Source: Russula earlei (taxonomy: Eukaryota > Basidiomycota > Agaricomycetes > Russulales > Russulaceae). Taken from it: a stretch of DNA of 64,000 nt. Numbering within the stretch: position 1 is the stretch's first letter; each line of letters begins with the position of its first letter. The notes below the pieces were generated by a model, which saw only the letters and a program-made list of their open reading frames with translations, ran no database searches and was not told the DNA's origin. Both the position numbers and the translations under genes were made by a program. Below are positions 35,501 through 48,009 of the stretch, piece after piece. The stretch is from assembly GCA_025769875.1 (NCBI GenBank), contig JAGFNK010000252.1, positions 1 through 64,000 on the forward strand. The letters run 5' to 3'.

Positions 35501-38500
35501 GGAAGCGACTCGAACTCCACATACGGTAATCTTGAACTTGAAATCTTTTGGACCACTCATTAGCCCTCGACGTCGACTTTCACGGCCCCGTTCCCGAACC
35601 TAACGGAGCAGGCCGTCGTCACTCAAGGCTGTATGATCTGACCGGTGACTCCCCTACCCGTCTTGCCAGTTCTGCAATATCTAGGATCGATAGGCGTTGG
35701 CGCAGGCTCAATTCGCGACCATGAAGCCATGAGGTGGGGTCGAATCTGTCTTGTTGTGCGTTGAGTTGCAGGTGCGTTGATCCGACGACTACTACTTTCG
35801 GTCATGAGCTGGATGATGGTGTAGTGTGGCCCGTTACTCACGGGATGGGACACTGCGTAGTGGACCTGGATGCAGATGGCACCGTACGCAGCGATATGGG
35901 TTTTTTTTTTCAGTACGCCTGCGAAGTGAACTGCCGGTCGAGTCCCGGATTTCCAGGTTCAGTTACCCCAATGCCCTCTCGTTCGTCGCGACAACTATAG
36001 CGCCACCAGCCATTGTGACGTTAAAATTGTTGATGTCTCTCGAATCCGCACTTGCTTCCCCATGGCGTACTCTGGTTCGACATCATGTCCGAGGCTGTAG
36101 TCTCGTTGCTCCGGGTCAACATAAGCTCGATCATCGCGCATGTCATTGAACGGCCGCTCTGTCACCACAATCCCTCGCTCCACTACCGAAAGCAAAAGGT
36201 CGGTTGAAACACTCAATGTCACTGACGGGAGATGCCCCTTTTTTTCCGGTACAGCGTGTCTGGCGGATCGACGACATGCCAGTGCACACGCACGATGACG
36301 CGCTTGACGACCCAAGGTGAAACTTTCATGCACGTCCGGTTCACTGCCCGTTTGCGGTTCCGAGTTTGCCCACCGCCGCACGCACTTGAGCGATGAGACG
36401 TTACGCACCCGTACCTACCCGCACCCGCACCCGCACCCGCACCCACAAACTTTATCTCTTTCATGCCCCGTCCACTCACGTGCACGCGCCTATGCGTGAG
36501 AGCCAGGGCCAAGCTTCGGAAAGGCATTTCCGCATTCTCGTCATCTTGGCGTCTATCTCCGATAACGCTTCCGAGGCTCGGAAATCGCGTTGCGGTGTTG
36601 TCCTCGAGGACAAGGTGCGCGATCGGTCTCACCTCTTGGCCGACGCCGTGCTCAAGTTTCCTGACGCCGTTTCCAAGGGAGGGGAACATCGACGGCTTTT
36701 CGCGTTCAGGTGGCAGGCAAGCTCTGGACAGCTTTCGTGGAGTGTCCGGAATCAACTTCAGGAATGAATATTCATCTAATTGAGCTTTGTCGGTGTGATG
36801 GGGCGTCGATGGGGCTGCCGTCTGACAGGTTCTGATTCAAAAGCTGCGGAGCCGACAGTATCTTGACATGGCCGACCAGGGCCGATGAAATCATCCTTCT
36901 GTCGCATGGTTACCCGACTCGACTTCCACCGCTCACAATCAATCCCCTCACCCAACTTGTTTCCGAGCTCGGATTGCATTACGTCCACTTCGCAGGAGGT
37001 TGAAAATGGCATTCACCGTCTGTCGTGCGCTACGGTGCATTACTACACCACAAAGTTCTACGGCACGTGAAGGAACAAGCGTACGATTTTCCCACTGTCT
37101 GCCCACCTACATAGTCACATGCGTCAAAGTTGACGCAAGCCAAACGAAATCGCCTGGTGTCGGTTTATCCTGGTCGCACTCCGAGCTTGGACGAAGGTAT
37201 GAAATGATACAACACCTACCTCCAAACTTCACAGCAAGACGTAGCTGAAGTGCCACCTAGTAAGAACTCATTCAGTGTACGAAGAAATTTTTGACCTAAC
37301 GTGTCTAACCTGTGCATTTGGCAATATTCCGTACTTCAGAGCTACAAACGAGGAGAACCAAGTCGCCCGTCCACGAACTCCGCAGCAACACATTCTACGT
37401 GTATGATTGGCGTCTTCGAGCCCCGTGGAGCTAGCCTGGCGACGAATACGTCTGGCAGTGATGTCTTCGTCGAAGAGCACCCTTCGGGGCACTGCTCTTC
37501 CGTGTCCCGCAGATACTCTGCCCCGTTATGAAAAACCAGATTTCCGATGGCAAACGGCACTTTTCATGGACTTACAATGACAAGCGTCACCCATCGCTCT
37601 CTTGCAAGGATATCACGCAGGACGATTCGACCCATGCAATGTCACGAAGATCCCAGCCTTTCCGTCGAATACAAGTCACCCCAGGCGGCGTTTTTGTCGT
37701 TTTTTCTACCAACGTGTGGAGGTGGGCCACGATGCTGAGTGGCCGAGTCATTGTGTCCGCCGCAACCGTTGAACTTGAAGTCAAAGACAGTATATATATA
37801 TGACCTCCTCCGGCCGAGTTGCGAAATGAAGAACGCCCGGGAAGGCGACCTTCAATCACGATGGAAGGTGCAGCCGAAGATGCGCGGACTTTCTCCCGGG
37901 TGCAGCAAGGAATCACGAATAAATGGCCCCGATGCTAGAGGTGGCGATCCAAGGCGGGTGAGTGCGCAGGGATGAGGGCACCCCTCTCCGGATCATTAAC
38001 GATTCTGCACACTGGGAGTTCAATCCCCTCGCTATCCGTATCGACGAGGGCGGCCGTGTCATGAGACAGCATTGCGAAACGGAGCCACCAGACCCGTTTA
38101 GGTGCTTCATGCCACTAGAAGAGGCCAGCACTGGGAGAGTTACTACACAGGTTGGTGGTTGTCACAATAACTAGAAGCGGCACGTACCTGGAAGGCATGC
38201 CTTTCATTCCAAGAGAGTACAAATAGACAGACGATGGGGCTACGGAAGCAGCAGGACGCGGGCGGGAGTTTCGTGAACAAGTCCTCAAATGTTCAGAGTT
38301 GGTACCCAACTTATCCTTTTGTACAAGTACACTACTGTAACTGCCATTCACATGTGTGAGACATTACACAAAAGGTAAACTACGATGCTATCTTATTGCA
38401 GAATCTGAGGCCAAATTTCTTCTACTGTTGTACGCGTGATAAGCGCATCAATGTACTTATGATTTCGGCCCCTAAGGCCCTTTACTTGAGGCCTAGCAGT

Positions 38501-39600
38501 TCGTTCCCAGTGTAGGCGATTCAGTGTTCGCGACCCAAGCCAATGAGGCGCGGAAACTCTATTCGTTTATACCGGCGTTGCTTACACCTAGATTGTGTAG
38601 ATACTTCCACCTAGGTGCAAAGCAACTGAGACATAGACAAATGATGAAGTATCTCTGGCACGCGCTTGGGTCACGAACACGTGACCACATAGGAGCTATG
38701 GTGCCTTTGCCTTAAGTGAATGGCGCGAGTAGGGGCTCAGAATCAAAAAAAGTATGTTTATCGTGCGTGTCTCAGACGAAACGCCCTTGCCTCAATCCTG
38801 AGTTATCTTACAACGCCCCGATCGACCGCACCTCAGATGTGAGGCGGCGCGCTCCCGGAACGACGTATTCGCGACAGGGTCATCATGCCTGGTTCAGGGA
38901 TCCGTTAGCCCTTTCTCGTGGGTGGGAAGGCGCCTAAAATCTACGCCATTGGCAGGCCGGGTCCGAGCCTGAGGCGCTAACCAGAAGTCCTCGCGAACGA
39001 TACCGCGTGGAGGCCCCGCGAATTGGCAGGCCCACTGATAAGGTATTGCGTGAATGGCGGTGTCATTGAGTCGTCTGCAGGAACGCTGGCAAGCGGCTAT
39101 GTCATGGTGGCGCAGATAGGCGAGGTGAGGCAGTTGCCGTCTGTCGTGAACCGTCCCTTATTTGTCTACTCCTTTACAGTGTAATTCTACAGTGTAAAGT
39201 GGATATGCCAGTCAGCATACACTCATCCAGTCACTGCTGAGCTGCTTCAATAAAACCACTGGCACTCAGCCGCTCCAGCTGGCCCACATTTAATTAAATG
39301 TCAAAACAGTACTACAAGTACCCTACAATCCTATAGCGTCTGCGCTCCGTGCTTCGTCCATTCCCGATAACCAGACGTGCTCAGCGATGGAACGCAACTC
39401 GATGAGATACGTGTCAACGGTTTGATACAGCCTGAGCGCTGGAGGTGATAGTTAAACGACTGCCATGCCCTGAGCTCTTGACGCCGGACCTCAAGCACAT
39501 TTTCATTCATTGGAAGGGCCCATGCGCAGGGTGATCCAAGACTCCAGCCACCTTCATTGTCTCTACAGGAAAATGTCGATATGGACCTAGTCAGAACGTT
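32528..39600. other. About 7-kb interval without a supported gene
   Basis: Many short open frames exist on both strands but none shows a family motif, consistent exon structure or coding-like composition. A CCGCAC hexamer tract lies at 36416-36444. Two GTACAGTA-type octamer contexts occur (33137 and related). The sequence may be decayed duplicate or repeat DNA, or hold non-coding transcripts; I see no evidence for either. Confidence 0.45.
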
Positions 39601-42058
39601 ACGGGCCTACGCTAAGGCACTGTCTCCGTCATCTCAGAATAGTTGTCTTCATTCCTCCCCACTTTGAAGACCGTCGTCGGGACCCTGGTAGGCGCCATAT
39701 CGTGGCGCAGGTCCAACAAGGGGTTATAACTGTTTCGGCTGCCTATGGACCTAATAATGCCATCATCCCTTGGAAGGGGCGAGGCGCCCGCCATGGGCGA
39801 TGCGGTCCTGTGCAATGCGACAGATGTGGGAACTGAGGGGGGGACTCGAACGCCTGCTGCTGCGTACATGATTGGGCCTGAAACTCTGTGTCCAACCTGT
39901 GACCAGTGCGGTGGGGATGGCGTCGACGACGTCTCTAGGTGCAAAACCCCAGTATATCCCCATCGTCGTCTTCCTCTTATTCCACTACTCCATCGAGCGG
40001 ACTCCCACTGACTTTCCACCCTGACCACCACACATTTTGTTGCGGGGCACTGTATGTCGATAGTTGAGTGGAAAGGCCCCGTTGAGGGAATGGAGTGTTC
40101 GCCTGAAGTGAGTGAAAGTGGAGGAAGGGTGAAGACGAGACAGGAACGAGACGAGGTGGGCCGCGGGTGATATCGGGGGGATACGATTTTATTCTGATAG
40201 ATCATTATTCATAATGCGCGTCTATGAAAACGTGCTTATATCATGAGGATGTATTGTACAAGTCCCCCAATACAGTACTGCGGTAAGGGAGTGGTTCCAA
40301 AAACAGTTGCCAAAGGGCGAAAAAAAAAAAAACCACAGAGTGTGCGCTGGTTGTTGAAACGCGGTCGGGGCGAGGGTCTAAACCGATTAAGAGATAAAGA
40401 GAAGGCTGAAAGGAGATAGCACGCAAGTGAAATCCAGATAAGAGGAAGCGGGCATGTACAGCAATGGCTCGCTAGAACGTCGAAGGAAACCGAGGGCAGT
40501 GATGTGGCGCAGCGCATTTCAGCCGGTTGAGGATGCAGTCGGGACTTGTCGCGGGGTGATGAGGGCGCAGGCGTCGATATCTTTGGCTTGTGTTGGTGAT
40601 CGAGGCGAGTTGTTGACGGGACAACGAAGGACGGCAGAGCGTTGGGAGGCGTGAGGGAGAGTGGTGGTGATGAGAAAAGGGAACGTAGCATTGGTGTTTC
40701 GTCGACGCGTGGTTGCGCGGCCGGGCGAGGCGGTGCGATCTGATGAGGTGAGTAACAAGTCGTCTTTGACTTTACCACGCGAGGGGTACAACAACCCATG
40801 AATGTCCTTATATCTACTAGGCTACGCTTCGGCTGCTGTTGCCAGATCCGTGCTGCTTCCCCACCGGGATGCCTCCTCTGCATTCCAACCGATACAATGA
40901 TCGGATTGATCCCGTGGGGTTTGCAGTCCGGTATGACGCCGCCAGTCCTCGATGGTTGCTCGCCCCAGAACGGGGAAAGAGCCGATGCGTTTCTCGTCGA
41001 GCAGGGCCCGGACTGGCCGCACTTCACTCTCCTTCTGGCCCATCCGGTATGAATATGTCTTCTTGGCAAGTGTTGCCACTGCTACTTGAAGACTTGGATC
41101 GCCATCGGGGCTATCTGCCAGTGTGCTCCGTTGTCCGTGACGACATTTGACAATTGGGAGTCGACTGTCTCATGTGATTTATGGGTATTCGTTCTATGGA
41201 TGTGAGAATTGATCTTGAGATGAAAGGTTGGGAAGCAAGGGAATCACTTTGAAGCTTCCGCCTATTCCTGAGGGTATGATGTAGTCTGGCCAGATATAAC
41301 CACTCGTTTATTTGCTTCTGTGACCAGCGTCTACATATGCCTCGTGGCCCCCTTTACGTCTACATGTCGCACTCCAGGTACACTGTATGAATGCCTGTTT
41401 GTGTGGCTTGGCTGCGTTAAGGATGGGCGTTCGCCCGAGGGGAAGGGTAGACGATAAAGGAGAGGGGCGAGAACGGGAACGCGGGAAAGCAGCAATGGTG
41501 ACGGCGTGCAGCCATGGTCGAAACGAGAGAGGTGAGAGAGAGAAAGAGAGAGACAGTGTGTGTCGGCGCGCGTATGTTCCGATACTATCGGGCGATTCCG
41601 TCGATTCCGATCCGGTTCACGTGCAGCCGCAAGGGTGTCACCTTACAACACGACCCTGACTGTGACTGTTCAACGTTTAGTGCTCGAACATCGAACGCTG
41701 CGTTGACGACGAAGGTTTTACCGGGGGGGATCGTCTACGCAAGTTTATATCTGGGCTGTACATGGCTGACTGGCTCTCCCGTATGCATCTATACTGCGCA
41801 TGGCATTGCGGGCACGCGCCCTTTACATCTTCTCAGGCTCCGAGGGGGCCACGCGTTGCCAGTGGTATCACTGTGCCCACATCCATATAATGCACAGATT
41901 TCAAGTGTCATCGTGTCTCCGGGAATATGGATGTCGCGCGATATGTGCTGGCCAAGATCTGTGGCAGTACATGGTCACGACGTGTCGTTACAATTCTTTA
42001 CATGAGTCGCTCTATGAAATAATACGGAATCATTGCACTGTGGTACGGATGATTTGGA
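39601..42058. other. Interval without a supported gene, including the 3' flank of copy C
   Basis: The long minus frame at 40236-41069 looks like chance (poly-A derived phenylalanine run, no domain). A GA-rich tract lies near 41520-41560. From about 41650 to 42058 the sequence is similar to 44930-45338, i.e. it is the duplicated 3' flank of the membrane-protein copies C and D. Confidence 0.45.
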
Positions 42059-43436
42059 CTATAGATGTGGGATAAATGAAGCCCAGTGTACAACATGGTA
42101 GGCTGAGGGAGGAAGCGATCGAAGACACAGGAAAGGCAGTATAAGCAATATGAATCGACCGGATAAATAAAGAAATACTAGTAGTATCTGGATGAGAATA
42201 CAAGTCCCTTCACATGATTCTATCATACCGAGCGCAGACATGAACAGCATCAACACAACTGGGACCGAAATTATGAGGACCGATGCAAAATGCCAGAGGG
42301 TTCGCTCTGTGCTTGAGGGAAAAGTGAATGACCATCCGATACAGTGAATGGCACCGAAGGCCACCGCGACAGTAGTTACAATGACCCTTACGAAGGCTCC
42401 GTATCGCCGACCCACTGCGAAGGATAAAATGTGCCGACCCTCCTCTCATGCTCCCCATCAGATTCGCCATCAAAGATTTCAAAAGGTGTGACGACTGGCC
42501 ACAAGAGGACACGCCATATCCATGGTGAATCCTCGAGATATCCGGTTGATGGTCCACTGATGATCGCGGCTCGAATCTTGGAAAGTGTACCTAGAATTGC
42601 GCCCCGAAATCCACCTGACCTCGTCGTTTCAATATCCCCATCATCGATGGGCACTTCAGTCTCTCGTTTCTTGTAAACCCGGACCCCACGTTGCACGTTC
42701 AGAGGCTTGTCCCACCACAGGAAGTACATCACAAAATTTAGAGTTGCGAAGGCAACCGTGACAAGCTCCAGTTCGGTAACCGGTAGGCCATGAACTCCTC
42801 GCGCGATGCATTGTGTCACAAACCATCCGGTTTGCAAAATAACAAGCAATTTTGAGATGCCATCTCCCTTGCTCTTGTCCTCGATCTCCTCTTTCGCGAT
42901 TCTTGGGAAATCGCCATTGCCTGTCAGAGAATAGGATCCTAGCTCACGAGGCAAGAGCACTCGGATGGGCCGGTTTCCTTCATACTCCATGAACCCTCCC
43001 ATAATCGCGAAGAAGCCATGAGTGATTGTCCATCCCTGTCCTGTATCCGGTTGTCACTATTGATTATCGCGCTCAGCTTTCGGGACTCACTTTTGTGAAC
43101 CTTTGCCAGTTCCACGGCGGCGAGTCGTTGTTTCAATGCCCATGCAATCATTATTTCTGGCACAAAAAGGGCAGCAAGCATGAGTCCCATGCGTCGCACT
43201 GCCACCCTTTGCCAGCTCTCGTCAGGACTTGGGATATTTGGGTGCACAGAGACCCATGTGCATAAGGAGATGGTGATGGCACAACTCCAGAAGATATCCC
43301 AGAGCGACCTGCATCCTTGAGGATCATCACATGAGGGGCCGCCGGCTTGAAATTGGTGGAGAGAGATACGAGACGGTGAGGATTGGCCAAGAGGGTATGC
43401 GCGTATCGCTGTGAGAATAGCAAGAATGACAATCAT
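42059..43436 (-). pseudogene. Copy C of the membrane-protein family, one frameshift
   Basis: Exon 1 starts at ATG 43436 (leader MIVILAILTAIRAYP, then CDDPQGCRSLWDIFWSC, WVSVHPNIPSPDE) and ends at a GT donor after KVHK. Exon 2 continues with GWTITHGFFAIMGGFMEY, GNGDFPRIAKEEIEDKSKGD and WWDKPLNVQRGVRVYKKR. Near 42410 one base is missing relative to copy D (GAGCCTTCGTAAGG in place of GAGCCTCTCGCAAGG), giving a stop right after GDTEPS. The remaining membrane segments to IPHL are intact in the shifted frame. A single indel makes this the best-preserved broken copy, so an assembly error is a fair alternative; in that case it would encode about 440 residues. Confidence 0.8.
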
Positions 43437-45338
43437 GACATTGGGACGAGAGGGGGGATGAGGGAGGGATGAGGAAGTCCTCACGGGCATGAACAGGGCT
43501 CTGTAGCCACGTGATCCACTGGTTCACGTTATGACCTTCCCGACAGATATCGACCAAGCGGTCAGCCAAAACCCCAAGGGTGAAGCTCTGGAGTGAGGGA
43601 GCCCTCATGAGTGGAAAGATGAAACATTTGTAGGATTGTGACAAAAGATCTTCCGTAGAGCTAGTCTCACAACTTATAAATCCACAGTACAACAAGTACT
43701 ATTTCGAGGCTTGGGTTGACACGTCACACTGCTTCGCTTGCAAGAACTTGAGGCTCCATTGCTCCACTTTATTCCCCTCACTCCCAAGCTTTACCCTTAT
43801 GATTTCGGCCCTGGTCAACGAGTCTGAAGCCATCGCACGCAGCGGTGACCGTACGTTTAATTACTATCAGGTATGGGTCATCTTATCACTGACCCCGTAT
43901 TGCTTACGAGCAAGCCATGCAGTGTACTCATTGCTGAGGGAATTCGTGTCATTGTTGCACAAGGCCGCGTGACGTGACCCTTTCACCGTGGTGTGGGATG
44001 GGAAGGAAATCATGATCTGACCCGCTGCTCTTCATCATCATCAGCTGTTCACGTTGACTATGTCTCCCTAGGTACGTACTCAGACCCGAAATCCGTCTTA
44101 CTCTCCACCTCACACTCCACTTCATTATCCTCATCTTCCTTCCCCACCTCGATCGCATGCGTTCGCACCCATTCCTTCTGCATCTCCCCAACCGTCTCCT
44201 GACGTTCTTCGCAAAGTGTTTCCTATGCGTGTGCAGCCCGCCCATTTGTTCATGGTATCCACTCTCCAGCTTCTCACGCCGCATCCGTCCCGCTTCGCTG
44301 TTGCACCTCGCCTCCTCCCATCCGCGACCTGCTTGGATCCTTTCCCAAGTCTTCGGCGTGCCCTCAATCCGATAGGCTTTCTATACCGAGAGGACGTAAT
44401 GCCACACAAACATCAGTTCTCCGATCGTTGCTCTCCTCTTGTGGAGAAGCCGGCGTGCTCCATGCCGAAAGCCGCTGCGATTACGTGGCGAGACCTGGAT
44501 AGCTGCTACCTGGCTTGTCTCCCGGCTCACTGGTGATCATGATGTTTTTTTGGCTTGTGCTTCTCGCGTTCGGCTATTTGAATACTTCGGCGTCGCTGTT
44601 GGCTCTCTGGCGCATGTGGCCACCTATGACAGTCGGATGGAGACCGCATGCATGCGGCATGATGGTGAAAATGCATGATGGCGAAAAGTCGACAATTTAA
44701 GCGGATGATGGTAATGTTCAGCAAAATGCAAACCAACAGGGAATAGAGACTTGGTGTGTTGGGGCTTCCGCTTGCTGCAAATGGGTTGAATTCCTGTTGC
44801 CGTACGTTCTGGGCTGTCCAGGTATGATATACTCGAGTCATCCTGCTCATTCGCCGCTGCGACCTGCGTCTACAAAGGACCCCGGCTGTTTATGTAATGC
44901 ATACGTCTCGCACATGACGCTGGTCTTTAACGTTTGGTGCTGGACGATAAGTGCTGCGTTGAAGACAAAAGGTATAGGAGGATAGTGCCAACTCAAGTAT
45001 GTGCTGTGCCACTCTTATGGGCTGCCCTGGCTGGACCGGCTCTCCACTGCGATGTCCCCTCGCGCATGGCACCGCACAAGTGTCCCATACACGGATGTGT
45101 GTGCTATGTTCCATCCGGCTGCATCCTGCAAGTAGAACCACCGTGCCGCAGCTTGCATCCCCATGCACTATAGATCATGACCTGTGTGCTATGGGATGCC
45201 AACCGGATTCCACGATGAGCTTGGGTAAATAGTGACGGTCTGTGGTTGCACTTTACAATAGTCGAAATATTTTGGAACCGTTGGGTTGTGGTAAAAAACA
45301 TGATGACTCGGACAGATGGTGAAGCAGTGTTGTATAAA
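43437..45338. other. Spacer between copies C and D, partly duplicated
   Basis: No supported gene. The right-hand part (about 44930-45338) resembles 41650-42058; shared elements include CTGCGTTGA, GGGCTG followed by a GGCTCTCC stretch, GCGCATGGCA, and ATAGATGTGGGAT immediately before the stop codons of the two copies. The left-hand part (43440-43800) is the 5' flank of copy C. Confidence 0.5.
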
Positions 45339-46716
45339 TTATAGATGTGGGATTAATGAAGCCCAGTGTACAACATGGTAAGCAGCAGGAGGAAGCGATC
45401 GAAGAGACAGGACGGGGAGTATGAGTAATGCTAATCTACCAAATAAATAAAGGAACGATAGTAGTACCTGTATCAAAACAGTAGTCTCGTCCAATGCGTC
45501 GGTAATCCCAATTACAAACATGAACAACAGCACCGCAACTGGGACAGTAATAATGACGACTGAAGCGTAATGCCAGAGCCTTTGCTCTGTGGTTGAGGGA
45601 AATGTGAATGACCATGCAATGCAGTGAATGCCCCCGAAAGCCGACGCAATGGCAGCTACCATGACCCTTGCGAGAGGCTCTCTGCCATTGATCCACATGG
45701 GAGGATAAAACGTGCTGACCCTCTTCTCAAGTTTCCCATCGAAGTCGCCACCGAAGATTTGAAGAGGCTTGACGACTGGCCAAAAGGCGACGCGCGATAG
45801 CCATGGTCCATCTCCAGCTGCAGTCGGTCCGCGAATAACCACAGCTCGAATCTCGGAAAGTGCACCTAAAAGACTGGCCCAAAATCCAAACGAGCTTGTC
45901 GTCGAAACATCCCCATCGTCCACAGGCTCTTCAGTAATCCGTTTCTTGTAGACTCGCACCCCACGCTCAACGTTCAGGGGCTTGTCCCACCACAGGAGGT
46001 ACATCACCAAATTCAGAGTGGCGAAAGCAACCGTGACCAACTCCAATTCGGTAACCGGTAGGCCTCGGGCTCCTCGCACGATGCATTGCGTCACAAACCA
46101 TCCGGTTTGCAGAATGACTAGCGACTTTGAGATGACATCTCCCTTGCTCTTGTCCTCGATCTCCTCTTTCGCAATCCTTGGAAAATCGCCGTTTCCCGTC
46201 AGTGAATAGGATACTAGCTGTTCCGGCAAGAGCACTCGGATGGGCCGGTTTCCTTCATACTCCATGAATCCTCCCATGATCGCGAAGAAGCCATGAGTGA
46301 TTGTCCATCCCTCTCCTGTATCTAATTGTCAATATTGAATATCGCACCCAGGTTTTGGACTCACCTTTGTGAATCTTCTCCAGTTCAGCGGCTGCGAGTC
46401 GTTGTTTCAAAGCCCATGCAACCATCGCTTCTGGCACGAAAAGTGTAAGCAGCATGAGTCCTATGCGTCGCACTACGACCCTCGTTCGCCTCTCGTCAGG
46501 ACTTGGGATGTTGGGATGCACGGAGGCCCATGAACATAGTAGAATGGTGACGGTACAACTCCATATGATGTCCCAGAGCGACCTGCATCCTTGTGGATCA
46601 TCACATAAGGGGGCCCTGGCCTGAAATTGATGGAGAGACTCGGAGAGACTCGGTGTTAAGGACTGGCCTACGGGGGATGCGCGGGTCGCTGCGAGAATGG
46701 TGAAAACGATAAACAT
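45339..46716 (-). CDS. Intact copy D of the Agaricomycete multipass membrane-protein family
   Basis: Exon 1 (46716-46365) and exon 2 (46315-45339), separated by a 49-bp intron, join in frame to 442 residues. The leader MFIVFTILAATRASP could be a signal peptide. Then come CDDPQGCRSLWDIIWSC with a membrane segment, WASVHPNIPSPDE, a second hydrophobic stretch, KGEGWTITHGFFAIMGGF across the splice, the soluble block GNGDFPRIAKEEIEDKSKGD, the hydrophobic LVTVAFATLNLVMYLLWW, and three C-terminal membrane segments ending YHVVHWASLIPHL. About five to seven membrane passes are expected. The start was chosen because the upstream frame has no ATG. Function is unknown; the family occurs in many copies in mushroom genomes. 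This is the only one of four copies in the window with an open frame throughout. Confidence 0.8.
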
Positions 46717-46869
46717 GGTAGCAGGGAGATGAGAAGGGGAAGGGGAGAGGAGAAAGTGAGGACGCGACACTGCAGGGGGTAATGGCAGTGCCACCACGCC
46801 GCGATTGTGATGGTGATGGGGGCGTAAAATAGGCGGCTGGCATCAATGGGGTGGCGGAATGGGCATGTT

Positions 46870-47946
46870 TGCCCATTAGTCAGTCAGCTTTCTTTTTAAG
46901 CTACCTATTATAAGCCAGTCAGTCACACATAAACATAATGAAATATTTGAATCACTGATTGAATTAAGACATGTTTAAGCACCCTGCAGTGTAGCAGCAT
47001 TGTGGAAGGGATGAGGGACAAGGAACACACATGATCAGCTGAGGATGCTGATTTGAGGCACCAACTCAAACAATCCAAACTCTAACATTGTGCATGACAT
47101 CCTCTCTGAAATCCAAGAAAGGGGAAATCATCAAATGGGGGTCTTTTGACACCAAAAAAAAGTGTGGACTCATCCCATTAAACAGCACTTTCACCCCCAG
47201 GTTGAAATAAATTTCAATCTTTATTGTTCATATGCCTTGGTGGAGATAAGATACCCAGGCAGTGGGAACATGTGAGTGGGGAAGATGGGCTGGTGGATTG
47301 TTGATGTGGCATGGAGTCATGGATGCATGTAAACAATGTGGAGCAGTGGTAGAGCACAAGAAGGGGGGGGACTTTATTTGAAGTGCACACAAGAGGTTTT
47401 TGAGAACAGAGAACACAACACTGATACATTTGCAGGCAATAAGAGGCTAATTTATATGTTTTACAAGTATGTTACTTAAGGAATAAAATAGGAGAATGTT
47501 TTTTAGGAGCTTTTGGAGTCAGGAACAGAAGTAAGACAGGAATGAAAATGTATAGTGGAAGGACTTTGGACTTCAACAGAAATAACGCATTGCCTCTCTA
47601 TGTGGCTGATGGGGTTGTTCCAGTTTTGGCGCATGCATGCGATTGAGTTGCACATTTGCATTTTTCTCAGATATGGGAGTCATGGAGCTGGTATGGAATG
47701 TTCTTGCTTTTTGGACATTTTTGGTTTTGATGTGGATTGAACAAGGCCTAAGAAGGGGCACAAGAGAATGTATTTTCCTCCAAGGGGAGTGGAAAAAATT
47801 GGGGGATCAAAAATGATCCCAGGGATGCACCATGTTGCACCTTCATGCTCCTCTGCATGCACCCCTGGCAGCCCAAAACCACCATGCCTACACATTCTGA
47901 TGACCAACTTATAGGTAGCTTACTTAAGCTGACCGACTAATGGGCA
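46870..47946. mobile_element. 1.08-kb element with about 45-bp imperfect terminal inverted repeats
   Basis: Left end TGCCCATTAGTCAGTCAGCTT with AAGCTACCTAT further in; the complement of the right end (47902-47946) reads TGCCCATTAGTCGGTCAGCTT with the same AAGCTACCTAT. No matching target duplication was found next to the ends. No transposase frame is visible inside. It starts about 150 bp upstream of the copy D start codon, so it may lie within that gene's promoter region. Confidence 0.6.
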
Positions 47947-48009
47947 CCCTATGGTACAGATGTTTCAGTGTGGAATAGACCCTGTAATGCTTCGCATCCC
48001 TCCCACACC

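Noticed and set aside
36416..36444. CCGCAC tandem tract as an interstitial telomere repeat
   Set aside because: The unit does not match the TTAGGG-type telomere repeat usual in basidiomycetes; it is a plain microsatellite.
39830..39905. tRNA-like T-loop (GTTCGAGTCCC on the minus strand)
   Set aside because: No acceptor stem, D arm or anticodon stem can be formed with the surrounding bases.
40236..41069. Long minus-strand open frame of 277 codons
   Set aside because: No domain, a phenylalanine run from an A-tract, irregular composition rich in serine and proline; best explained as chance in GC-rich spacer.
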